DNA of 10,273 bases. It comes from HGM13006 sp963649625 (GTDB lineage: Bacteria > Bacillota > Clostridia > Oscillospirales > Oscillospiraceae). The first letter of the stretch is position 1; every line of letters begins with the position of its first letter. Below the pieces are notes generated by a model. That model ran no database searches. It had not been told where the DNA came from and saw only the letters and a list, made by a program, of their open reading frames with translations. The stretch lies in the NCBI GenBank assembly GCA_963649625.1, contig CAVJIP010000178.1:1-10273 (forward strand). The letters are read 5' to 3'. Shown here piece by piece: positions 1 to 6,105 of the stretch. A program made the position numbers and the translations under genes.

Positions 1-255
1 GCATCTTACATCAACTCCCAATTACATTATACATCGCTTGTAAAGACCTGCTGGATATTTTGAGAATTGCTATAGTGCGTTTCGATTGATACAGTTTGGG
101 GATAGCTGCAATCCGGGAAAAGTGTTGTATTTCAACGACTTGGAGAGCATCAGCAGGTATGAGCAGGCACTCCATCAATAAATTGCATTCGAAATTGGTA
201 AGCATGAGGTCGGAGGGTTCCCATGGGCCGGGGCATGGGACAAGGAGGCATCACC
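1..255. other. Leading region without a firm gene
   Basis: No complete gene is supported here. On the plus strand, frame 3 reads openly from the window start to the stop at 87-89, and frame 2 reads from 44 to the stop at 179-181 (ending in a stretch like LYFNDLESISRYEQALHQ). Joined by one frameshift near 86 they would give about 58 residues of plausible protein tail, but I recognise no family. The last part, from about 219, looks like the leader of the insertion-sequence gene that starts at 256. I could not identify a terminal inverted repeat of the element. Confidence 0.4.
219..240 (+). repeat. Hairpin just before transposase OrfA ribosome binding site
   Basis: TCCCATG (219-225) and CATGGGA (234-240) form a perfect 7-bp inverted repeat around an 8-base G/C-rich loop. 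It ends one base before the AAGGAGG ribosome binding site (242-248) of the OrfA remnant. Several insertion sequences carry hairpins near the transposase start that block translation from transcripts entering from outside; whether this one does so is inference. Confidence 0.4.
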
Positions 256-519
256 ATGACACAAAGAACGTACACCCCGGAATACAGGGCCAAGCTGGTA
301 TTGAGATTTTGCAGAGAGAAAGACCTGAACACAATTGCTGCAGAGAACAGCCTCAGTCCGAATATGCTTCGGAACTGGAAAGCGGGAGTTTTGGAGAACG
401 CAGACCGTGCCTTTGAAGGCAACTGCCAGGAGAAGGAAGCCGACAGCAAGGTATCTCAAGACAAATCTGTCAAAACGGAACTTCTAAGAGACAATTGTGC
501 CGTATGTACTCCGAAATAA
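256..519 (+). pseudogene. IS3-family transposase OrfA, truncated remnant
   Basis: This is the small DNA-binding subunit of an IS3-family transposase, which recognises the ends of the insertion sequence. The ATG at 256 is preceded by AAGGAGG at 242-248 with 7 bases of spacing, so it is preferred over the in-frame ATG at 223. The N-terminal half (YTPEYRAKLVLRFCREKDLN, then IAAENSLSPNMLRNWKAGVL) is a typical OrfA helix-turn-helix. After about residue 55 the match fades, and the frame ends at 87 residues without the leucine-rich coiled coil that normally follows. Its tail overlaps the start of the OrfB remnant (497), but OrfB is in frame 2 and OrfA in frame 1. That is not the -1 relation used for the programmed OrfAB fusion. 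The simplest reading is an internal deletion that joined OrfA to the middle of OrfB. Confidence 0.75.
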
Positions 520-757
520 GGTAGTTTTTCTACCAAAACAGGTATTGTCTATTGACATCACCTACATCAAAATGCAGCATGGATATATGTATTTGACGGC
601 GATTATCGACTGGTGCAGCCGCATGATTGTGGGCTGGAATTTGTCGAATGCGCTAGATACTCGATATGTCATTCAGACTGTCAGAGATGCCGTTGAGGCG
701 CACGGATTTCCCAGTATTTTGAATTCCGACCAGGGTAGTCAATTCAGCAGTACAATG
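497..757 (+). pseudogene. IS3-family transposase OrfB, integrase-core fragment
   Basis: This is a fragment of the catalytic subunit of an IS3-family transposase (rve, RNase H-like fold). The visible match runs from PYVLRNKVVFLPKQVLSIDITY, around the first catalytic Asp, through YMYLTAIIDWCSRMIVGW, to ILNSDQGSQFSS, which holds the second catalytic Asp. It breaks off there, about 30 residues before the expected catalytic Glu. The usual 100 or more N-terminal residues (the HTH_21 region) are also absent, because an in-frame stop lies at 485-487. The open frame continues to a stop at 1010-1012, but the sequence after about 757 no longer resembles a transposase. With both ends and one active-site residue missing it cannot be functional. 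A GTG at 497 is the nominal start, with no convincing ribosome binding site. Confidence 0.8.
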
Positions 758-1012
758 TCGGTCGGCCCCACCAAGCACAGGATTATAAGATGCCGCAAGT
801 CGTATATCGGAGCTGCTTTGCACCACCATCCGCTGACCTTGACAGCCGATTCTGGCTGGTTGATCTGCGGCGGCGAGGGTGCGAAGCGGGTCGATGGTAT
901 TCCCGGGTGTCTCGCCACGACCATTGTACCAGCCAGCCCTGCCAGTCAGGGTGACCCTGCGCCGCAGGGCAGCTGCTACCCAAGACGCAAAAACAGCTGG
1001 CTCAGGAGATAA
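758..1012. other. Stem-rich segment of unknown origin after the OrfB break
   Basis: Similarity to IS3 OrfB ends near 757. The next 250 bases are open in plus frame 2 (to 1012), in plus frame 3 (from 879), and in the minus strand across 653-1162. None of these translations matches a family I know, and their use of Arg, Pro, Ser and Gly looks like chance open frames in G+C-rich DNA. The segment is visibly richer in G+C than the sequence on either side and contains the inverted repeats listed separately. It could be part of a second mobile element, an intergenic repeat or a structured RNA; I cannot decide which. Confidence 0.4.
852..999. repeat. Consecutive inverted repeats, possible structured RNA or repeat element
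   Basis: Four stems can be drawn almost end to end. CTGGCTGGT (852-860) pairs with ACCAGCCAG (928-936), 9 bp perfect. It encloses GGCGAG (872-877) pairing with CTCGCC (911-916). CCCTG (937-941) pairs with CAGGG (947-951). CCCTGC (955-960) pairs with GCAGGG (964-969) across GCC. CAGCTG at 970-975 can pair with the same word at 994-999. The outer stem abuts the second hairpin directly, and the third is only three bases further on. Such packing suggests RNA structure or a palindromic repeat. The strand is undetermined, because perfect stems read the same on both. No poly-T tail follows directly on either strand. Confidence 0.4.
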
Positions 1013-1243
1013 AATAGGGCAATATGGTATTATCTGGTTTATAATATTTTTTTTGATCTGGACAGGGGGATCATTATACAGCACCTTGGCGAAGAAATCA
1101 TTGTGGATGCAAAAGCCCAGAGAATTGTGGCTTTTATCGCACGTCTCGCCTGTGTGGTGCACCGCTCTAATACTACTTCCAGTTATTGTAAAACAGCAAA
1201 TGTCTTTGCCATGCCACGCAAGGTGTCGGGGCGGCCCGGCCTC
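1013..1243. other. Intergenic region downstream of the flavoenzyme gene
   Basis: No gene is supported. Plus frame 2 is open from 1013 to a stop at 1247-1249 and includes a fairly protein-like stretch (IIQHLGEEIIVDAKAQRIVA at about 1073-1132), but it has no start signal and runs into the antisense of the neighbouring gene. There is a T8 run at 1047-1054, which is not preceded by a stem on the plus strand. For the minus-strand gene ending at 1244, the only terminator candidate is a weak 6-bp stem (about 1205-1224) followed on the minus strand by a loose T-rich stretch. Confidence 0.4.
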
Positions 1244-3262
1244 TTATAGGGACATACCGGCCTCGCAGCCCGCCCGAATGGCATCTATGGCCTTGCCCAG
1301 CCGCTGGGCGTTGCCAATTGAAAGGACAGGGTGTCCCGCCTGCTCTATGGCTTGGGCCAGGGAGCTGTCCTCATGGACACCGGAGGCAACCACCACGCAG
1401 TCACAGGGGTAAAACCGCTCCGTTACGGTGCCATCCTTTTGGGTTTCCCGGGCGGAAACCCCCCGGCCAGTGATGGCGGTGACCTGGGTGATCTTTTGGA
1501 AGGGAACCCCCAGCCGGTTCAAATCCCCCAGCACCGGCCAGCTTGTGCCGGATTCAAAGCCGAAGCCGATTTTCTTCCCCTGCTCCAGCAGCACCACCTG
1601 CCGGTCTGAATGGTTCAGCCGCCGGGAAATATGCTCCATGGTGTCGGCGTGGTTTGTCAGGAAGAAAAACAGCTCCTCTGGATTCATGGCACCCTCCCGG
1701 GCCAGATACTGGGCGGTAAAGCAGCCGATATAGCTGCCGCCGATCACCACCACAGATTCCCCCACCATCACCTCCCCGGAGAGAATTTCCCGGGCGGTAT
1801 ACACGGGAACCGAATCCGGCTCCACCGGCAGCTCCGTGTGATTGGGTACGCCACCGGTGGCCACGATCACCTGGTCGTAGCCCTGGGCATCCTCCGGGAC
1901 GGCGGTACGGCCCAGGAGAATCTCCACCCCCAGCCGCCGGAGATTTGTCTCATAAAAGTGAAGCAGCGTTTGGAACTCCTGTCGGGCCGGCACATGAATG
2001 ACTTGGCGCAGCTGACCGCCCAGGGCCTTTTCCTTTTCCATCAGGGTCACATGATGCCCCGCCTCTGCGGCACGGTAGGCGGCCTCACAGCCCCCGGGGC
2101 CGCCGCCGATCACCAGCACCCGCTTAGGTGGTTTCCCGGTGAGAAGGGGCAGCTCCAGCTCCCTGCCGCAGCGGCCGTTGACCAGACAGGTGATGGGCCG
2201 GTCAAAGAAGGTATTGGCCAGGCATCCCTGGTTGCAGGCCATACAGGGGCGTATCTCCTCCCGGCGGCCGCTGCGGGCCTTGTTGGGCAGCTCCGGGTCG
2301 GCCAGCAGAGAACGGCCGAGGCCCACCAGATCGGCCCGGCCCAGAGCCAGCAGCTTCTCGGCGGTATCCGGGTCCTGCACCCGGTTGCACATCATCACCG
2401 GCACATGGACAACGGAACGAATGCCCTTGCCCAGATAGCTCAGGCCCCCTCTGGGCAGATCGCCGGTGAGCTGGGGAATTTTGGTTTCATGCCAGCCGCC
2501 GGTCACATTAAACAGGTCAACCCCATGCGCCTCCGCCAGCGGGGCGAAGACCATGGCCTCCTCCAGGGTGTTGGAGCCGGGAACAAAATCATCCGCCCCC
2601 AGCCGCAAAATCAAGGGCACCCGACCTGCCAGGGCGGCCTTTACCCGGTCAATAACCATCAAGGGAAACCGACAGCGGTTTTCAAAGCTGCCACCGAACT
2701 CATCCTGGCGCAGGTTGGTCAGAGGCGAGAGGAACTGACAGAGCAGATACCCGGAGGAGGCGCTGATCTCCACTGCGTCAAAGCCCGCCCGGACGGCCCG
2801 CTCCGCCCCGGCGGCGTAATTGTCCAAAAGCTCGAAAATCTGCTCCCGGGTCATTTCCGGGGCAGTCTCCCGGGTATAGGAGGCAAAGGTGGCCGAGGGA
2901 GAGAGGGCATCCTTTCCGCAGGGCACATCGGCTTTGGGCATATACCGGCCTGCATGATAGAGCTGCACTGCCACCTTCCCGTCCCGGGCGTGGACGCCAT
3001 ATGTAAATTCCTTCCATCCTGGAATGGTGTCGTCGGTGCGCAGGGACATGGAGTTCATTTTTGCGCCGTAGTCGTCAAACCGGCAGGAGCCCACGATAAT
3101 CAGTCCTGCGCCTCCCTCCACTCGGTCCCAGTAATACCGGCAGAACCGAGGGGTAGCATAGCCGTTTTCCGTATAAAGATGGTGCATGGCAGGCATAACG
3201 ATTCGATTTTTCAGCTTGAGAGAGCCGATTGTAATGGGGGTAAACAGTCGGGAATATTGCAT
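1244..3262 (-). CDS. FadH / 2-enoate reductase-type FMN, 4Fe-4S, FAD oxidoreductase
   Basis: This 672-residue flavoenzyme belongs to the Old Yellow Enzyme superfamily, in the iron-sulfur branch that reduces alpha,beta-unsaturated acids or acyl-CoAs with NAD(P)H. Residues 1-335 form the FMN barrel (LYHAGR at 101-106; QFLSPLTNLRQDEFGGSFENR at 176-196). Cys340, 343, 347 and 359 (C-x2-C-x3-C-x11-C) bind the 4Fe-4S cluster. GGGPGG at 386-391 starts the FAD domain, and IGGSYIG at 507-513 the NAD(P)H domain. Tyr172 (in SGYLLCQF) and His258 (in GGWHET) match the positions I recall for the Tyr/His catalytic pair of E. coli 2,4-dienoyl-CoA reductase. The ATG at 3260-3262 is chosen because AGGAGG (3270-3275) lies 7 bases upstream; about 94 residues of upstream open frame are antisense to the next gene. 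The substrate is unknown; dienoyl-CoA, 2-enoates or steroid/bile-acid enones are all possible. The gene is probably transcribed alone. Confidence 0.88.
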   Translation of the reverse strand: MQYSRLFTPITIGSLKLKNRIVMPAMHHLYTENGYATPRFCRYYWDRVEGGAGLIIVGSCRFDDYGAKMNSMSLRTDDTIPGWKEFTYGVHARDGKVAVQLYHAGRYMPKADVPCGKDALSPSATFASYTRETAPEMTREQIFELLDNYAAGAERAVRAGFDAVEISASSGYLLCQFLSPLTNLRQDEFGGSFENRCRFPLMVIDRVKAALAGRVPLILRLGADDFVPGSNTLEEAMVFAPLAEAHGVDLFNVTGGWHETKIPQLTGDLPRGGLSYLGKGIRSVVHVPVMMCNRVQDPDTAEKLLALGRADLVGLGRSLLADPELPNKARSGRREEIRPCMACNQGCLANTFFDRPITCLVNGRCGRELELPLLTGKPPKRVLVIGGGPGGCEAAYRAAEAGHHVTLMEKEKALGGQLRQVIHVPARQEFQTLLHFYETNLRRLGVEILLGRTAVPEDAQGYDQVIVATGGVPNHTELPVEPDSVPVYTAREILSGEVMVGESVVVIGGSYIGCFTAQYLAREGAMNPEELFFFLTNHADTMEHISRRLNHSDRQVVLLEQGKKIGFGFESGTSWPVLGDLNRLGVPFQKITQVTAITGRGVSARETQKDGTVTERFYPCDCVVVASGVHEDSSLAQAIEQAGHPVLSIGNAQRLGKAIDAIRAGCEAGMSL

Positions 3263-3338
3263 CACAAGACCTCCTGTACAGGGTGTGCATAGAAACGGCG
3301 GCTTCCGAATATAGTGTTCCATCACAAGGAAGAGAGGG
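3263..3338. promoter_or_regulatory. Divergent gap between flavoenzyme and OB-fold genes
   Basis: This 76-base gap must hold the start signals of two divergent genes. On the plus strand TATAGT (3310-3315) is a good -10 candidate for the OB-fold gene, but no convincing -35 lies 16-18 bases upstream. A perfect 10-bp palindrome, CCTGTACAGG (3273-3282), overlaps the ribosome binding site (AGGAGG, 3270-3275 on the minus strand) of the flavoenzyme gene. It could act as an operator or as a small stem hiding the ribosome binding site. No clear minus-strand promoter was found. Confidence 0.3.
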
Positions 3339-3956
3339 ATGGAGCAGTCCATGTATGATTCCAATAATATCGTACTTCTGCGGGGAGAATTGGCGGAGCT
3401 GCCACAGTTTTCCCACGAAAACCACGGCATTCGGTTTGACCGGTTTACCCTGGAGGTACAGCGACTGTCCGGGAACCGGGACAGGGTGCCGGTGATTGCG
3501 GCCCATGGGCTTCTGGAGGGACTGGACCCCAGCGGCGGAAACATGATAGAGGTGTCGGGTCAGCTCCGCTCCTACCACAACCCCAGCGGCCAGGGCCGTC
3601 GGCTTATCATCTCCGTGCTGGCCGGCCAGGTGGAAATCACCCAAGGTGCCCCGGACAACCAGGTGGAGCTGCAGGGGCGGATTTGCCGGGAGCCGGTGTA
3701 CCGCAGGACGCCTCTGGGCCGGGAGATCTGCGATGTGATGCTGGCGGTGGAGCGCCGCTACGGGCGGATGGATCACCTGCCCTGCATCCTCTGGGGCAGT
3801 CTTTCCCGGATGGCAGCGGCCTGTCCCCGGGGCACGGAGCTTTGGCTTCAGGGTCGGCTGCAAAGCCGGATATACCTCAAGCAGACCGACCAAGGCAGCC
3901 AGGAGCGGACGGCCTATGAGGTCTCCGTCACCACGGCCCAGGCCCTGCCGGATTAG
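3339..3956 (+). CDS. Two-OB-fold single-stranded DNA-binding-like protein
   Basis: This 205-residue soluble protein appears to contain two SSB-type OB folds. The first spans about residues 10-100 (VLLRGELAELPQFSHE, then GNMIEVSGQLRSY and GRRLIISVLAG). The second spans about 107-203 and is clearer: VELQGRICREPVYRRTPLGR, DVMLAVERRY, CILWGSLSRMA and LQGRLQSRIYLK follow the SSB pattern of a TPxGR strand, a WG turn and a GRLQxRxY strand. It lacks the acidic C-terminal tip of housekeeping SSB, ending in QALPD, so it probably does not recruit replication partners the way SSB does. I recall similar two-domain proteins being annotated as SSB in Clostridia, with no known role. The start at 3339 has an AAGGA-type site about 8 bases upstream; an alternative ATG lies at 3351. 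Its stop overlaps that of convergent coaBC. ssDNA binding is inferred from the fold only. Confidence 0.8.
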   Translation: MEQSMYDSNNIVLLRGELAELPQFSHENHGIRFDRFTLEVQRLSGNRDRVPVIAAHGLLEGLDPSGGNMIEVSGQLRSYHNPSGQGRRLIISVLAGQVEITQGAPDNQVELQGRICREPVYRRTPLGREICDVMLAVERRYGRMDHLPCILWGSLSRMAAACPRGTELWLQGRLQSRIYLKQTDQGSQERTAYEVSVTTAQALPD

Positions 3957-5146
3957 CCCCGCATTTCCATAAGCCTGTCCAGAATGGCGTGGGCGGCGGC
4001 CTCCTTGTCCATCAGGGGAAGCTCGACACTGCTTTCGGCGGTAATCAGGGTAATCACGTTGGTGTCCCCCTGAAAGCCCGCTCCGGGAACCTTCACGTTG
4101 TTGGCCACCACCATGTCCAGATGCTTTTTTTCCAGCTTTTTTCGGCTGTTCTCCAGCATATTCTCCGTCTCCATGGAAAAGCCGCACAGAAGCTGCCCCG
4201 GCCTCCGATGCTCCCCCAAATGGCCGATAATGTCCTGGGTGCGGCAAAGGGGAATGGACATATCCCCCTGGGACTTTTTGATTTTATTGTCCGCCACGGC
4301 GGCGGGGGTATAGTCCGCCACGGCGGCGGCCTTGATAATCAGGTCGGCCTGAGAAGCCCGAGCGGTGATGGCCTCGTACATCTCCCGGGCCGTGACCACC
4401 GGGACAGTCTCCACCAGGGGCGGATATTTCAGGGCCGTGGGGCCGGAAACCAGCGTCACCTCCGCTCCCCGGAGCATGGCCGCATGGGCCAGGGCATAGC
4501 CCATCTTCCCGGAGGAGTGATTGGTGATATACCGCACCGGGTCGATAGGCTCCTGGGTGGGCCCGGCGGAAACCAGCACCCGCAGGCCGGCCATGTCCTT
4601 CTCCCGGGCGATCAGGGCCTCGATTCGGTCAAAGATGTCAGATGGCTCTGGCATTTTTCCGGAGCCCTCAGCTCCGCAGGCCAGATGCCCGGAGGCCGGA
4701 GTCATAATATGAAAGCCCCTCTGCCGGAGGGCCTCCAGGTTCTCCTGGGTGGCGGGATTTTGATACATGGCGGTGTTCATAGAGGGCACCAGCAGAATGG
4801 GGCAGGTGCAGGCCAGGGCCGTGGTGGTCAGCAGATTGTCCGCCAGCCCCCAGCGGAGCTTTGCCAGAATGTCCGCCGTGGCAGGGGCAATCACCAGAAG
4901 CTCCGCCTCCCGGGCCAGGGCAATATGCTCTACCCTGGCGGTGTCCAGCGGGTCAAAGGTGTCCCGGTGGCAGCGATTGCCGGAAAGGCTTTCAAAGGGG
5001 ATGGGGGAGACGAACCGCTGGGCGTTTTCCGTAAGAATCGTCTCCACATGAACCCCCCGCTTCACCAGCAGAGAGCAAAGATTTGGAATTTTATAGGCGG
5101 CAATGCCGCCGGAAACCCCCAGCAGCACACGCTTTCCCTGTAGCAT
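3953..5146 (-). CDS. coaBC: Bifunctional phosphopantothenoylcysteine decarboxylase / phosphopantothenate-cysteine ligase
   Basis: This cytosolic enzyme (397 residues, the family's usual length) carries out two successive steps of coenzyme A synthesis. The C-terminal CoaB half joins cysteine to 4'-phosphopantothenate using CTP, and the N-terminal CoaC half, with FMN, decarboxylates the product to 4'-phosphopantetheine. CoaC features are the N-terminal VSGGIAAYK (11-19), catalytic His74 in VEHIAL, APATADILAKLRWGLADN (87-104), PSMN (121-124) and active-site Cys157 in LACGAEGSGKM. CoaB features are SAGPTQEPIDPVRYITNHSSG (193-213) with Asn209, AAAVADY (273-279) and the KIKK lysines (288-291). All key residues are present, so it should be active. 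The ATG at 5144-5146 has AGGGAGGG on the minus strand (5153-5160), 6 bases upstream. The gene is divergent from coaX, which acts just before it in the pathway, and its stop codon overlaps that of the OB-fold gene. Confidence 0.96.
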   Translation of the reverse strand: MLQGKRVLLGVSGGIAAYKIPNLCSLLVKRGVHVETILTENAQRFVSPIPFESLSGNRCHRDTFDPLDTARVEHIALAREAELLVIAPATADILAKLRWGLADNLLTTTALACTCPILLVPSMNTAMYQNPATQENLEALRQRGFHIMTPASGHLACGAEGSGKMPEPSDIFDRIEALIAREKDMAGLRVLVSAGPTQEPIDPVRYITNHSSGKMGYALAHAAMLRGAEVTLVSGPTALKYPPLVETVPVVTAREMYEAITARASQADLIIKAAAVADYTPAAVADNKIKKSQGDMSIPLCRTQDIIGHLGEHRRPGQLLCGFSMETENMLENSRKKLEKKHLDMVVANNVKVPGAGFQGDTNVITLITAESSVELPLMDKEAAAHAILDRLMEMRG

Positions 5147-5178
5147 GGGAATCCCTCCCTAGATATTTGTTCCCCTTC

Positions 5179-5206
5179 ATCATACCATTTTTTCAGACAA
5201 TTACAA
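5179..5206 (-). promoter_or_regulatory. Probable sigma-A promoter of coaBC
   Basis: Reading the minus strand, TTGTAA (plus 5201-5206) is followed after 16 bases by TATGAT (plus 5179-5184). TG-G directly before the -10 gives an extended -10 (TGGTATGAT). The start of transcription would fall near 5172, about 25 bases before the coaBC ATG. No experimental support is available. Confidence 0.65.
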
Positions 5207-5225
5207 GGGGAAAGCGGATATAACC

Positions 5226-5254
5226 TTGATTATTTCCCCGGTTTCAGGTACAAT
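5226..5254 (+). promoter_or_regulatory. Probable sigma-A promoter of coaX and the lipoprotein gene
   Basis: TTGATT (5226-5231) and TACAAT (5249-5254) are separated by 17 bases, close to the sigma-A consensus. A perfect 10-bp palindrome, CTCCCGGGAG (5256-5265), covers the expected transcription start and could be an operator, though I know of no regulator with this site. The coaX ATG is at 5292, leaving a leader of about 30 bases. Confidence 0.7.
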
Positions 5255-5291
5255 ACTCCCGGGAGAATGTCACCAGAAAGGATGCACAACC

Positions 5292-6062
5292 ATGATTCTG
5301 ACGCTAAGTGCAGAGAATACCAGCCTGGTGCTGGGGGTGTTCCGGGGGGAGGAACTGCTGTTTACCTCCCGAATGGCCACAGACCGCCGCAAGACCGGGG
5401 ACGAGTATGCCATTGCCTTCCACAGCATTCTGGAGCTCCACGGACTAACACCCCGGGATATTGGCGGCGGAATCATCTCCTCGGTGGTTCCGGCTCTAAT
5501 CAACGAGCTGAAGGCGGCCCTTCGGCTGATTCTGGGGCGGGAGCCCTTGGTGGTGGGCCCCGGGGTCAAAACCGGCCTGAACATTCTCATGGACAACCCC
5601 GGCGCACTGGGCAGCGACCTGGTGGTAAACGCCGTGGCGGCCACGGCGGAGTATCCCGTGCCCCTGATTGTCATTGATCTGGACACGGCCACCACCCTCT
5701 GCGCCGTCAACGAGAAAAAGCGCCTGGTGGGCACGGTAATCGCCCCCGGTGCGGCCCTGGCTGCGGGGGCTCTGGCGGATGCCTGCGACCAGCTTCCCCG
5801 CATCTCTCTGGAGGCTCCCCGGTCTGTGATTGGGAAAAACACCGTGGAAAGCATGAAGTCCGGGGCCGTGATCGGCACTGCCGCCATGGTGGAGGGCATG
5901 GTAGAGCGGATGGAGGCCCAGCTGGGCACGGCCTGTACGGTGATCGCTACCGGATCCCTGGCTGGGGTGATTGCCCCTCACTGCCGCAGAAGGCTGCTGG
6001 TGGATGAGCGGCTGCTTCTGAAGGGCCTGCGTCAAATCTATGAAAGAAACACCCGAAAATAA
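5292..6062 (+). CDS. coaX: Type III pantothenate kinase (CoaX), with altered phosphate-binding motifs
   Basis: CoaX phosphorylates pantothenate with ATP, the first committed step of coenzyme A synthesis, as a cytosolic dimer of the ASKHA fold. The 256-residue length, SVVP (64-67), GPGVKTG (89-95), catalytic-type Asp109 in GSDLVVNAVA, and LPRISLEAP (168-176) identify the family. Divergent coaBC next door supports it. Two hallmark motifs are changed. The N-terminal DxGNT (phosphate 1) reads SAENT at 6-10, losing both Asp and Gly. The second motif, DxGTATT, reads DLDTATT at 129-135, with Asp for Gly. The Arg that usually follows the catalytic Asp (GADR) is Leu110. The reading frame is intact throughout, so these look like real substitutions. 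The protein may be a weak kinase, use another donor, or be a regulatory relative. The ATG at 5292 has AGAAAGGA 9 bases upstream; the longer upstream frame from 5226 begins inside the promoter and is rejected. Confidence 0.88.
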   Translation: MILTLSAENTSLVLGVFRGEELLFTSRMATDRRKTGDEYAIAFHSILELHGLTPRDIGGGIISSVVPALINELKAALRLILGREPLVVGPGVKTGLNILMDNPGALGSDLVVNAVAATAEYPVPLIVIDLDTATTLCAVNEKKRLVGTVIAPGAALAAGALADACDQLPRISLEAPRSVIGKNTVESMKSGAVIGTAAMVEGMVERMEAQLGTACTVIATGSLAGVIAPHCRRRLLVDERLLLKGLRQIYERNTRK

Positions 6063-6105
6063 CTCCGGGGGCCCTGACCCCGGCAAATCATTCTCAGGAG
6101 GCACA

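Noticed and set aside
1047..1075. T8 run next to a TGATC/GATCA inverted pair as a terminator
   Set aside because: On the plus strand the T run comes before the stem, and on the minus strand the stem would be followed by A residues, so neither direction works.
653..1162. 169-residue open frame on the minus strand
   Set aside because: It is antisense to the OrfB fragment at one end, has no ribosome binding site or family match, and lies where several frames are open at once.
1610..3292. 560-residue open frame on the plus strand
   Set aside because: It is the antisense shadow of the flavoenzyme gene, whose motifs and ribosome binding site are clear.
3260..3328. CATCACAAG repeated at 3260-3268 and 3320-3328
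   Set aside because: Nine bases repeated once 60 bases apart can be chance, and no other copies or structure were seen.
3263..3544. N-terminal extension of the flavoenzyme
   Set aside because: The extension is antisense to the OB-fold gene, while AGGAGG sits 7 bases before the ATG at 3260-3262 and the family begins there.
3075..4247. 390-residue open frame on the minus strand
   Set aside because: It crosses the flavoenzyme start, the whole OB-fold gene in antisense and the end of coaBC in another frame; composition is shadow-like.
3989..5143. 384-residue open frame on the plus strand
   Set aside because: It is entirely antisense to coaBC and has Gly/His-rich low-quality composition.
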